From Wolfiporia cocos (taxonomy: Eukaryota; Basidiomycota; Agaricomycetes; Polyporales; Phaeolaceae), in the NCBI GenBank assembly GCA_029448655.1, contig JACCLO010000012.1:496001-560000 (forward strand): DNA of 64,000 bases. Reading direction: 5' to 3'. Positions 21,657-33,043 of the stretch are shown in pieces. The position numbers were made by a program, and so were the translations under genes. A model generated the notes under the pieces. It was not told the DNA's origin, searched no databases, and saw nothing but the letters and a program-made list of their open reading frames with translations. Each line of letters opens with the position of its first letter. Position 1 is the stretch's first letter.

Positions 21657-24600
21657 TGGACACCATGCGCTGCCACTGCTGCAAGCATGTCCCATGCACA
21701 GCGCTTACCATCACCATATGCAGCACGTCAACCATAAATTACTATAAGCAGGGAGGGAAGGACCCACATGAGCGCAGTCACGACATGTGCCACAAATGAT
21801 AGGTGGAGGAGGCCTGAAGATGGGTGTACTGCAGGAGGAATCAGACCGTGAGGTGGGAGATAAGTAGGTGGTATGCACGACATCTGTCAAGGAAGTCACA
21901 ACTGGTTACGGTGATCATGGGGAGCTTATGGCACATTTAAGAACTGATGTTGCTCAGCAGAAAAGTGCATATATGCGCACAAGAAGGGGGAGAATATGAG
22001 TCAACACACCAGATATCTTGGGGTGAGGGCGATGAGTACCAAGCAGTGGGTGCTGTCCAGCATTTTGTGCCTGTCATGGCAAGCATTCCCATAAGATTAT
22101 GGCAGTAGGGTTTAGTAAGGTATGCAGAGGGAGAAAGGAAAGACATACTGTGTGTGCAGCAAGCATGCTGGGTCACAGGTAAAGACCACAATGCATGGTG
22201 CCGAGAATGGAAGGAGAACAACAGACCAGGGAGAGAGAGTGGTGGACGCGTCAACTTGGATACATGCAAGTGGCAGACTGTGTCCGGGTAGTTGAGCAAC
22301 AAGAGAGCAACATATGGATTGAGGAGAGAGAAGTTGAGCACGTCGACAGTGACAAGAGCCAGCCTTTATGACAAGATTCAAGAGGCGACTGAAAATTATG
22401 ACAGACTATGAAGTATGATGAAAGGTGTTGCCCGATCAAGTAAGGGACTTACTAAATCGGATGGGAGCCACATCACACCCAGATGCCACTCCGCACATGG
22501 ATGCGTTCCGGTTATTGATATCTCCATCCGTGTTGATCCTGCAATTGATATTCCTGTCCTTGTTAATCCTGCAAATAATAGATCCATCCTGTTTGGTCCT
22601 GCAAATATTGTTTCGGTCCTCTTTGATCCTGCAAGTAACATGCCGGTCCTCATTGATCCTGAAAATAGTATTTCGGTCCTCATTTATCCTACAAAATATA
22701 TTTTGGTCCTCGTTGATCCTGCAAGTACCCCCATGCATAGTATCTGCTCGTATCTACGGATATCTACCGAGCTGCTATTTGCAATAGTTAGCGGAGTAGA
22801 TATGAGAGTTCGCGTTTTGCCGATGGGAGTTCATGAACCCGATGATTTTGGCGCCGTTGCCGGACCTCGAAACCTTTCATGTCATAATATACGGTCATAA
22901 AAGCGTGTTCTCACCACTCATTTTACAAGAGCACAGGTCCGACGTGAACGCAAACATTCAGTGACCAAGACGAGCGCAAGTCGATAGGGACTGAGCCATG
23001 GTAACCGTTGGCGGCGCCGAGGGAGGGACTGATCACCCCGATGAGCTCGACTCGGTCGATGGGTTTTCATTACGCTGTTCGGTGTTGATCCTGAACTTGC
23101 TGATATCGAAGCCTCCTATATTATATTAGTTCCCTAAGTTACTGCAATGCCCGTCCTATTTGCGCGTCGTCTTTGCCATCGCCATCTTCGTCAAGTCAGC
23201 ATCGCGTTCATCGTACTCGCGCCCGTCGTGCAGACTCCTCAATGATGAACAAAGCGGTGCGCGCTGCTGCCTCATAGCCTGTTGCATTGATCCTGACTCG
23301 TTGATATCCTTTAATAGGAGAAGTCAAGAATATAGCTGATGGAGGAGAGGGAGAGCGCCGCAGGTGGGCAGCGAGAGGCTGGCCACCTCTCGCTGCCCGC
23401 GTTGTATCACCTGCACGCTGTGCGGGCGAAGAAGATGAGTACTCCCCCTTTGATGTGACCCTTGCAGGTGCCAATGAACATACCAGACTGTGTAGCCCCT
23501 ATTCTACCAGAAACCGTATTCGGGCGAGGGCGCTCAGGCTGCCGCGCATCATCAATTTGTGACGCCCCGTTTGCATGCGCGACTATGAGGTCTATGTTCG
23601 CCATCGCCATCGCAGGTCCATGCCTCATACATCTTGTGGCGGGCTTTCCGCATATTATCCGGTCGCATCACGCAGCGTTTTCGCCCTATAATTCCTCCTG
23701 GGCGCAGACGTCACGGTGGCCTATCCACAGGCCAATCCGACACCAGGACTTTAACCAAACTAACGGCCAAGCGCAGGATTGGATCCTACTGCGATGCCTT
23801 GTACGACAAAAGCACTTGGCCAAGCTTTAAGTTGCCAAATGACGTGCTTATGAGACTACCCTTCATGGTGCCGTAGTTCGAGAGACGCTAGGGATGTACC
23901 CTCTTATCTCTGCTCACTCCTATGTAGTATGTCTAGTCGCATTGATTCTGTGAACACGGCTGACGTTCAGCGTATATATCCAGAAAGGTGACGGTTTTGC
24001 CTCTCCAGTATCCAGTGCAATCTGAAGTGGGCGCAATGGGCGACTCGATCTCAGTACCAGAGAATAATTTCTATACTGGGCGCCAAGTTCCAATCGCAAC
24101 TAAGACATCTAGGGACCTGACGTAAACGGGAGCTGTGTCTGACACCTTCAAGGAGAAGGATCCGCTTTGCTGGAGATACTGTTGATCTGAACGACGCTAG
24201 TCAAACCTCTGCGGCGGCGTATCCCGTCAAGTATCCAGGCGTCACGTATACGTCGATGTTAGATGCCATCCGTCACCCGAGTGATTGGGCTGAAGCATTC
24301 TATGAATGTTTTCCTTGCAGGTGGCCGTGCATGCATGTGAGCCATCTCATCATTGCACAATGTGAGGGTGATCTATCAGGGACAACATTAGATTTCTGTA
24401 AACTTGCTGAACCAGAGATGAGTACGTCTATACACAGTTTCGGATTACTCCGTCAGGATATACTCAACTTTTGAAACAAAGCAGGTTACGCTTCTGTTCG
24501 CATACCGTTTTCAACTTTCCCATGAGAAGACAATGTACTGTAAAATAAACGGGCTCGCAGGTTCCCGTCATTCGTCCAGACAAAGTCACGGCGCAGATGC

Positions 24601-24926
24601 CGCTGATGATTAGACGCTTGAGGGAGCGCAAATAAACATGTTCTGTGTATCTGATATTACAGTATCTCCCCAATCGCCTATTTGCGTCCAGGTAGAACGA
24701 CTAGATGGGCAGTTAACCAGACTATCCGACTTTAAAATCGGTATTATAATAATGGTCTTCAATATATTTTTGTTATTTTCATACCTGCCGGTGTTATCCA
24801 ACTTATAGGTAGATTGAAATGTGTAATAATTTTTATTAGAGTACAGTGATGGTAGTACATATGACCGTCGAGTAAGGATAGAGAGAATGAGGCTATCGGT
24901 CAGAGCACTCACGCCATAGCTTTCCG
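21657..24926. other. Transition zone without a supported gene
   Basis: Apart from the 30-bp repeat array at 22502-22725, nothing can be assigned. Frames up to 134 codons exist at 21937-22341 (minus) and 23462-23830 (plus), but they lack recognisable domains, introns or flanking signals. The sequence is less repetitive than the first 21 kb. Confidence 0.4.
22502..22725. repeat. 30-bp minisatellite, open in several frames
   Basis: Six head-to-tail 30-bp units run 22532-22711, with degenerate copies at each edge. Each unit has the form ttgatcctgcaa..tat..t.ggtcctc. Because 30 is a multiple of three, the array encodes 10-residue repeats in every open frame: V-D-P-A-x-x-x-x-V-L on plus, and R-I-N-E-D-R-N-x-x-C or F-A-G-x-x-R-T on minus. 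The minus frame 22436-22738 is 100 codons. There is no independent evidence of expression. Confidence 0.75.
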
Positions 24927-27762
24927 TTAATCGCCCAGCTGTCCGAGCATCGCATACAGACCGCCTCCTCGGTGACCATGAATGTGTGCTTTGGGCGAAT
25001 GGGTTGGCATAGGCTGACCCCCACCCTTCTTGCGCTCCTTCTTCGCCTTCGGGCGTTGCTCTTCCATGAACGAATCCTCAAGTCCTTCCACGCATGTTTC
25101 CCAAAGATCGCCATCGATGCGGATTGATTCGGCGGGTATCGATTTCGTAAGCATTGCATGGAAGCGCATTCCGGAGAAGTATCGCATCGGATTTGGGCAG
25201 TAGTCAGATAGCAGCAAGACCTCTGAGAGATGTCCAACGACTTCCAGAGCCATACTAAGCTGGGCGACTAGTTGAATGTTACGCTCGTGTATCGTGATCT
25301 GCAGAGAAGAGAAGTCGTCTATGTCTGTTGCCGTGTCCCCAGCTCCGGATAAAGGCCATATGAAGGACCCGAGCGCAGCTCTCACTTCGCTTCTCCTCCA
25401 CCTCTCCTGACCTCGCTCTTTGCTCGCTGAGGTTTCTGCTGCGCGCGCATGCATGCGGAAGACAACCCACCGTAGAGCCAACACCAAGGAGAGGTGAGGG
25501 CCGCGGAGCGTCCTGACGCTCGAGATGTCCGAACTGAAAGCTCGCAGCAATATCGAGACCCGTGTATCGCCCGGCCAAAGCTGCACAGGCCACGGGTCTG
25601 GATGTTCTTGATGCATTGGGGCTGATATAGAAATACTGTTCAACAGATCTCGCATATATGGGAGGGATACCTCTTCCGCCGCGAGTCGAGTACCGCGTCG
25701 TACATACTCCGTAATGGTTTGTGAACGTGGCGTAAGAGCTGGGGAATCATCACCGTTTGCTGTATCTCCATGATCTTCCGCTGCCTCCTGAGTCTCACCA
25801 AGCTGCTTGAGCGCGCCGCGCAGGGGCGCAAGTGGGTCCACGTCGCCGTCATCTTCTTCGACGTCGACCAGCTCGTCATCGTCATCGTCTTCGCCATTTT
25901 CATCGGGCGCTTCAGGCGCCGACTTCTCCAGAAGCCCAACCCCAGATTCAAGCAGGGCATAGCACCACTCTCTGATAGGACGACCGATGCTTTTCGCAAC
26001 AGTCTCCTTGTCGGGATCCTCCAGGAACAGCCGCGGCCAGCACGTACCAGAGCTCAGAATATCCAAGACATGAGGATCCAGCGCTCCGCGACGGTATGCA
26101 TCGACATACAATGAGGCTACCCTCGCGCGCGGGTCCGCCTCGTCTGCATCGATCAGCATCCCATTGGGAGCATCGTTGCCAATGGCGTCTTCTTCCGGGG
26201 GGAGGGACTGCTCAGGCGAGGAGCGCGAGAGGAGGGCGAACAGAGGACAAGCGTCGCGCGTGTGGATCGGGCAAACGTCGGACACCCATCCCTCCTCTGC
26301 ACCGTCCTGAGGGGGTATTGCGTACTGCAAAGTGGCGTCTGCGATGCGTTCGACGATGGCCGCCCGCTCGCCCGTCGCCAGGCTGTCGGGCGGGCGGACG
26401 AGCAGCGCGCCGACCGCGGCGTCGATCAGCTCCATCACACTGCCGATCTGCTTCTGGTTCCTCCTCTTCTGCGGCACGCCGCTCGCGGCGAACGCCGTCG
26501 TGAGTATCGAGCGCAACGTGGTCGCCACACGGACAATACGCTGCGAGAGGGTCAGCGTGCGGTCAAAGAACAGACGTTGCAGATTGTGCTTCCGCAGGAT
26601 GAGAGATGTCGATTCAGAGGGAGTCGTGTCGTCGGGTGCGCCGGTAAAATCATTCCCAACCAGAGCCCCAAGCAACGGCAGGAGCGAAACAGGTATCTGC
26701 AGACGGTCCGCGAGGGCAATAGGCGTATAGACCGCAAAAGACAGTATAAGATCATTCTCAGGGCCCAGCGCGTCATCAGGAGGCACCAAGCCCGTGCCAG
26801 TGCGCCGGTGTAGGGCGGCACGCTTACGCCCCTTCTGCTTGTGCACGACCTTGAACCCATCGCTATCCACGTCGTCCCCCACATCCCCGTCCATCGAGCT
26901 GTATACACTGCCCACTTCAGAAGCAGACGCCGTATACACGGACGTTGCGGTCCAAAGCATCTCGTCAAGCGGGATATATCCACGGTACCCCTCCGCGTTC
27001 AGCACGACAAAGTCTGAATCGCGGCCCGCAACGTAGGCGCGCAGCCTCCCCGCAAGCGCGACAGCGTACGGGTCGCCCTCCTCGTCGGCAAAGTGCACTT
27101 CCACCAGGCGATTATACTTGTGATATGCGGGGTCCGACGAGGAGGCAAGGTCAACGAGTGTGCGAACGCAGACTGAATACGCGTGAGGAGGGAGCATGCG
27201 CGTTTCGTTTAGGAAGTGGGGCATTGCGCGCGCGGTGGTAGAGGTACGGAAGAAGAGGAGACCGCCTTGGATTGTAGTTTTGGTGATGCGGGAGATCACG
27301 GTGGGGAACTTAATCTCTGGGTAAGGACCTACATCCGAAAGGATCGTCGTCAATTGGAGCGGTATAGAGCCGGAACATGAGCAGACTGGCGATTTCACTC
27401 CAGCTCTCGTGATTAGATGAAATGGCTCACCGTCAAAGACAAAGTATAGCTGTAACCCCGCATCAATCCACGCATCGATCACTCGTTCGACGAGCCTTGC
27501 AAAGATCTCGTACTCTCCTCCATAGACCCATGGGAGGTCTGCGCAACGTACGAGCTCATATATAAACCTACAGCACGAGCAAACACGAAGCACAGCTATT
27601 AGAACATTCCACCCCATGCGAGTCAAATGGCACTCACGACCAGGCGTCGATGACCACCCGAATGCGCTCCGACTCGGGGTTCCCTCCAGAGGGGAGCTCC
27701 ATCGTGCGCGCGAGCGCGGTGCGGTTCTCGCGCAAATAGGTCGTCAGCCCATGCACGCCCAT
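24927..27762 (-). CDS. Asteroid / XPG-like nuclease-fold protein
   Basis: Three exons (27762-27638, 27567-27431, 27328-24927) give 887 aa. The first intron is 70 nt. The second, 102 nt, is a multiple of three and would read through. The N-terminus M-G-V-H-G-L-T-T-Y-L-R-E-N is the XPG N-domain start typical of Asteroid proteins. V-I-D-A-W-S and F-V-F-D-G supply the first acidic residues; F-F-R-T-S, the L-P-P-H-A-Y-S segment and E-G-D-P-Y-A...G-R-D-S-D-F-V-V-L form the XPG-I part. An acidic patch (E-D-D-D-D-D) near the middle and a lysine-rich tail (K-K-E-R-K-K) follow. The family is related to FEN1/XPG flap nucleases; the biochemical role of fungal members is not known to me. It is divergent from the gene at 28122. 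Confidence 0.85.
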
Positions 27763-28121
27763 TCCGAGCAAAAGCAGGCCTTCTGAGCGGGGTGACCGTA
27801 AGATCAAACAATTATGACCTAAAAGGGAAAAGCATCGCGTGAGATCTAGATCCGAATCCAAACTTATGCTTATGTAATCAGCACGTTTGTGGCGCGGCGC
27901 GCGTCGGTGCACGAATCCCACTCGCGTCGATGCACGAATACAGTATTCGCGCGTCGTCGCGTCGCATTAATACAGTCTTCTGCTGCACGACTGCCACCGT
28001 CGCGGCCCGCTGATGACGCCATCACTGTCGACTCCGTGTCACGCTGTTTGCGACGCGCTGTATAAAGACCAGCGCCGTCCAGCACCACGCCCAGCCTGCT
28101 CTTTGCCCCCATTCCCTCATC
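27763..28121. promoter_or_regulatory. Divergent promoter region
   Basis: These 359 bp separate the Asteroid gene (minus) from the alanine-rich gene (plus). A 'tataaag' box at ~28061-28067 lies about 60 bp before the ATG at 28122. No other element is recognised. Confidence 0.4.
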
Positions 28122-28655
28122 ATGCCCGCGCGCAAGAACAACATCGCACCAGAGTCTGCTGTCCCCGCCGTCAAGCAGCCTCACGTCGCGTGTGACGATG
28201 ACGCAGCGTCCCCCGCGGCCCCCTTGCGCCAAAAGCACTCCCGCGATCTGTGCGCATACACTGTGCCCTCTTGCCCTCTCCTCCGCAGCTGACCCCCTAC
28301 CAGCATCCGCATAACCAGGCCTGCCATGGTCGAGTTTGTCAAAAATGCCCCCGCCCTCGCCGAACGCTTCGAGCTCGCCCTCGCCAAGCGCCGCGACACC
28401 GCCGAGCAGGAACGCCTCGCCGCAGACGCCAAGCGCCTCGCCGCCGAAGAGGAGCGCCTTGCCGCCGCCGCCCGCTGCCAGGCATGGATAGCCAGAGAGG
28501 CACTTCTCCGCGCCAAGCTTGTCGCTCTCTCCAGAAAATCCAAGTCCCTCCGCTACGAAGCCATCCTCCGCGGTCATGCATCCACTAACGCTCTCGAGCT
28601 CACTATCGACCAGCACCTTGGCCCCGCCTTCTCGGACCCCATAGATTTCGTGTAA
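28122..28655 (+). CDS. Small alanine/arginine-rich coiled-coil protein, unknown function
   Basis: Two exons (28122-28249, 28304-28655) give 159 aa. The 54-nt intron has GTGCGC at its donor, a CTGAC branch-like site 10 nt before the end and a CAG acceptor, and the joined frame is open (..R-D-L-I-R-I-T-R-P..). Residues ~60-110 form an A/E/R-rich probable helix (L-A-A-E-E-E-R-L-A-A-A-A). The coding region is markedly more GC-rich than its surroundings. No family is recognised. A longer opposing frame (27870-28616) exists only because of the GC-rich alanine codons and is treated as a shadow. Confidence 0.55.
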
Positions 28656-29437
28656 CCTGATTCTAGTGCCCGCTCGGCCATTCCTCCATAATGAGAAGTC
28701 GTAAAAATACCATCCACTGCCATCCTTGTATTAGTAGACGACGTAATACATGCACATCAAGATATCAAGACACTGGCAGCTGTCACAGATAGTGATAGCA
28801 AAGTCCAAATACCTTTGATGAGCTAGAGATGGGCAGGTAAATGTAAATGTTCGTGCAGAGAGGGATAATAGAGGGACTGCGAGCCAGACACGCCGAAAGC
28901 CCCATGTGTCATGTTTTCTTTGAAAGCAGAGCCTCGCGTCCAATTGGCAATAGAGACGGTTATGAGGGTTCAATGATCCGCATCAAAGTATAGCGAGCAC
29001 TCGTAAGCTCACTCCATTCACCAGTCCCAGGAATTAAAAATTTTGTCAGAAAACCTGTTCAGAAACGAGCTCGAAAGCTCGGTCGCGATAGTACCTAGGC
29101 CTTATTACTAGTAGGTGGCTCAAATACGGAGTGTTTTCGATGTACTTGCCTCTCGCGATTGCCCTACGGGCATCGTTGCGCCTGTGGACAAACGCGCTCG
29201 TCGGACCGATCTTTTTGTTGCTTTGACACATTTGGTCTGTACAAGTCTACGGCAGGGATTGAGGCAGAGACCCCAAAACACTATTTGTACGACAGAAGAA
29301 TCGATAACCAGATGGCGCGCGGCGTGGCAGCCACAAGCGCGATATCCCCGATTCAATGTCCGACGTCCGGCGTTCTGACGCGCGGCACTCTTCGACGCGA
29401 CCGCGTACCTGTTCAACCAGCCTGCGCCGCACAGAAG
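28656..29437. other. Intergenic, nothing recognised
   Basis: No gene is supported. Open frames on both strands near 29115-29470 have no domain. The start of the next gene could lie up to ~280 bp further upstream in the same open frame (for example an ATG at 29312). Confidence 0.35.
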
Positions 29438-30476
29438 ATGAAGCAAGATCATCTTGGTCTCCTCAATCAAGTGATCTCTAATCTATCACCTGACGATTAT
29501 AGCGATATGCAGTTGCATCGAGATATCTACGGTATGCACCGATATTATGGCTTTCTTGACGTTTCTTACTGCTTCCTGTTAGTGAATTTATGTCAAGTTA
29601 TCGAGTCCGTCGGCTCACACAAGTCTCACTGTCCACCTCTCCCCCTACTCAAGTACACCATCTTCAACATTCTCAAGCCGACATTTCTTCTAGACCAGAT
29701 ACCCGACCTTCTGACGCTCCTGGGCCACGTCAATCTCATTAGAAAACATGCGATATCGAAAACATCGACGATGCTCCTATGGAATGACTACTACCGTCAG
29801 AACCCTTCCGCGGCTATACGTACTCTTGAGGATGATGACGAACGGAGGTTGCGCCAGTTCGTTTCACAGAGCAACAAGATGCAGCGGCTCTACACGACAA
29901 TAGTAAATACGTGTTACCAAATTGTACGTAGTCGCCCGAATGTTCTCCTTGCACTCAATCACCCGAATCACGGCATAGGATATACATCACTACTTCCTAT
30001 CGCCGAATCCGATGGTAGTACAACCGCGACTCGACTTGTACTTCCCGGGGCAGTTCTCCGAAGCCAGCGTAGAGGGTGAGGATAGAACGAGGTTGACGCA
30101 ATGCCTCGCAAGTTCGCGGCACATATTCCACCATGACCTTTCCGAAGAAGAACGGCTCGAAAATGTAGCGACAGGAGAGCGCTGTCGAGAATTTATCTGT
30201 GAAGCAGGTTTATACCTCGAAGATCCAAAAACATACTGTGCAGTGAATAGGTAAGTGAGCACAAGCATTTATGTGATATACCTCCCGTGGTCATGCTTGC
30301 TGATACGAAACGAATGCTCGGACAGCGTGCCGCCACGGACAGAATTTGACGCACTGTTTCCTGCACCGGATAAGTCGGCTGTTGTGCACTCGATCGAGCG
30401 ATATCTTCAAAAGGTAGAGTTCCAGGTGCGGACTTTGAGCATGATGTTTGGAACAGAGTTACATCACGCTGCCTGA
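29438..30476 (+). CDS. Four-exon protein of unknown function
   Basis: Exons 29438-29531, 29583-29923, 29979-30250 and 30326-30476 give 285 aa. The introns are 51, 55 and 75 nt, all GT-AG (GTATGC, GTACGT, GTAAGT donors), and every junction keeps the frame, which argues for a real gene. I do not recognise the family. The N-terminal L-L-N-Q-V-I-S-N-L-S-P-D-D-Y is faintly like the start of an F-box, but this is too weak to name. The rest looks like a soluble, helix-rich protein without a signal peptide or membrane segment. The chosen ATG is the first giving a compact protein; the frame stays open upstream. Confidence 0.65.
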
Positions 30477-31040
30477 TGAGAGCATGGTGGGTTCGTGTTC
30501 ATGAAAGACATTGCGCTGTGTATTGGAAGTAGCCTTCCTTACGATGTAATCCAGACTAGATTCGCTGTGTACTTTGCTTCTGATGTGTAATCGACTGGCG
30601 TCAAAACCTATGTGTTGAACCGGTGTGCCTGCACATCGTTAGGTCACGGTCACGCTAGCTTCGCGAAGCGGGACCTCCCAACCCAGCAGATTACGCGGTC
30701 CGATTGTGGATGGCCTATTACGTTCCTGCCTTGCACGCGGACGCTTGACGTTACACGCTGTGCACACACCTATGGCAAAATCTACGGCTTTTCGTGACTT
30801 ACTATTCGACTCTGTTGCTCAATCATACAGTATCAGGGGCGATTGCACTCGGATTGTTGAATACTAACTTCGCTACTGTAAAATCGCTGTCGAAGGACTT
30901 TAGTGTTGGATAAGTCAGCCCATGAATGGTCGCGGTCAGCATATGGCTTGCCGCAGCATACACCGACAAATACAGTGCAGCTGAGTCTTGAAGCCAGCAT
31001 CTCCGCCACATCAAGCCACCAGGCGTCAAATCCATTCGCT
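30477..31040. other. Intergenic spacer before the large transposon
   Basis: No gene, RNA or repeat is recognised. Confidence 0.4.
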
Positions 31041-31063
31041 CTGAATTTGGAGGTTAGATAAAA

Positions 31064-31180
31064 TCACTTTTTGGCTCACTTGGCTCACTTGGATTCACTT
31101 TGCCCCGCCAAATCTTAGCGGGTGGCACCGGCGCTCACTTGGCTCACTTGCGTCAATTTCACTTTCACTTGATCGGCGCT
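31064..31180 (+). repeat. Outer left CACTTG cluster
   Basis: Five exact CACTTG motifs plus near-copies (CACTTT), mostly in the form gCTCACTTGGc, lie within ~115 bp. They face the same way as the larger cluster at 32215-32460. Confidence 0.75.
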
Positions 31181-32214
31181 TATTCGCTCTCCACTCACTC
31201 AAACACTTCCCATTGCTCGATAACGGTCTATCTGGCATTCGTGACTTGCAGCGCCCCCCTTATCATTATCTTCGTGGTCATGAGCCGACGATACACTTGG
31301 TATATACAATTCTGTGCCCTTTACGACGGTCAGCGACCAATTGGCTGTGGGGTCGATGTCAGCACCTCCCACCTGACCTTGCCCTTGACCCCTTATCAGC
31401 CAGTACCTCGTCGCATCCCCCCTCATTCGAACATGCCTCCTGCCCTCATCCCGAGCACATCAAGCCTGTAGCCACCCATAGCTTGCTCTGGATATGCCGA
31501 CTTGTCATGGTGAGTTTTGCATACGATAGTTCTTTATCCTAGCGTATTTCTTAACTCTCGTTCATCCGGAATTTTTTGTCAGTATTTTCTGTCGCACTCA
31601 GCGGTCGGCCGCGCCTTATCATGTCGGCGCGCCGCTACATGTGTGACGCGGTGCTCCGCTACATGGGCGACGTGCAAACCGCGCTCCGCGCCGATGGTCA
31701 ATGTATATACCTTGTACCTGCATAAAACCTGACTCACACTATGTAACTAACGGCTTAGTTGTAGTTACTGTGGATATGCGTAGCGTAATAAACCTGCGCC
31801 GTTGCGCCTGGTTTGATAGAGTTTATTCGCCCCATCTCTCCGGTCTGCTCGCAAGCATCGTGATCACGTCGTAAGTCCTCATGCATTTGCTCGCCCTCAA
31901 CCTTCGACATTTTCTGTATTCACTATTGTGCGGGTGGAGAAACTATCTATTGGATTAGGCGTGTGAGTACTTTTTTTCAAACGAGAAAACAGCTACTAAT
32001 ACCTCAACAAGTGTGGAGACCTGAATTCGCCATACAGCCGTGTTACGTTGAGGTAACAAGGCATGCATCTGCAGGAGTTGTAGCAGCACCAAGCCACATT
32101 TTCAATGTGATGACAACATCTATGTGTACGTTTACATTCACCTTCTGTGCTGCTTGTGCATTTTGCTGATCACTAGCCTCGCCTGTAGTTGATGCATATT
32201 GCTCACTTGCGCTC
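31181..32214. other. Left-end spacer of the transposon, no gene
   Basis: No coding region is supported. A short run of three similar segments (gccgcgcc / gcgcgccgctacatg / tgctccgctacatg) at ~31607-31670 is the only visible structure. Confidence 0.35.
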
Positions 32215-32460
32215 ATGAGCCTCACTTTTGTTCACTTGGTATCAATACTAATTTCACTTGGCGTTCACTTGGCTTCACTTGGCGTTCACTTGGCTTCACT
32301 TGCCGTTCACTTGCCGTTCACTTGTTCTCACTTGGCACTCACTTGTATTCACTTACCGTCTACCAGATTCACTTGCCGATCACTTGATCGCACTTGATCT
32401 CACTTGATCTCACCTCACTTGATTCCGGTCAAACTCACTTACAACTCACTTGATTTGCTT
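32215..32460 (+). repeat. Inner left CACTTG array
   Basis: Seventeen exact CACTTG motifs lie in about 250 bp, most spaced 10-14 bp apart as TTCACTTGGC/TTCACTTGCC, all in one orientation. Regular short subterminal motifs are the usual binding sites of transposon-encoded proteins in EnSpm/CACTA elements; a similar role here is inferred. Confidence 0.85.
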
Positions 32461-32488
32461 GAATATGTCGGCATGGTCTCAATTGTAG

Positions 32489-32990
32489 CAGCCGTTGCAG
32501 AACGTTCCTGAACACTTTGTGTCTGCAACTCATCCTCAGCACTGATTGTTCTCTCCTTGCGCTTTGGCAGATGTCGGTGGTCACGGAACGTTCCCGAACA
32601 CTTTGTCAACATCGTGTCAGCAAATTGTTCTCTGCAATTATCCCACTGACTATTCTCTCCTTGCACTAGATGGCAGCTGTGGAACGTTCCCGAACACTTT
32701 GTCAACATTGTGTCCACAGATCATCCTCCGCTGCACTTTTGCAGATGTCAGCTGTTGTGGAATGTTCCTGAACACTTTGTCAACATCATGTCCACGAATC
32801 ATCCTCCGCTGTGCTTTTGCAGATGTTGGCGGTCATGGAATGTTCCTGAACACTTTGTCAACATCGTGTCTGCGGATTATTGTCTATGTTTATCCCACTG
32901 ACTATCCTCTCCTTGCACTTTTCGCAGATGGCGGTCGCGGAACGTTCCTGAACACTTTGTCAACATCGTGTCTACGGGATAATCTTTGCA
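32489..32990. repeat. Tandem array around the palindrome GGAACGTTCC
   Basis: Six copies of ~GGAACGTTCCTGAACACTTTGTCAACATCGTGTC start near 32498, 32584, 32681, 32759, 32837 and 32939, spaced 78-102 bp. The core GGAACGTTCC is self-complementary, and each unit contains AACACTTTG, one base from the CACTTG motif. It lies between the CACTTG array and the 3' end of the AT-hook gene. It could be part of the transposon's terminal region. Confidence 0.8.
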
Positions 32991-33043
32991 TTCCTTCTGC
33001 AGATCATACTTCGCAGTTATCTCTACTTTAATCTATGACATAG

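Noticed and set aside
27870..28616. 248-codon frame on the minus strand
   Set aside because: It is Gly/Ala-rich and exactly opposite the alanine-rich coiled-coil gene, whose intron, branch site and frame are better supported; the long opposing frame follows from GC-rich codons.
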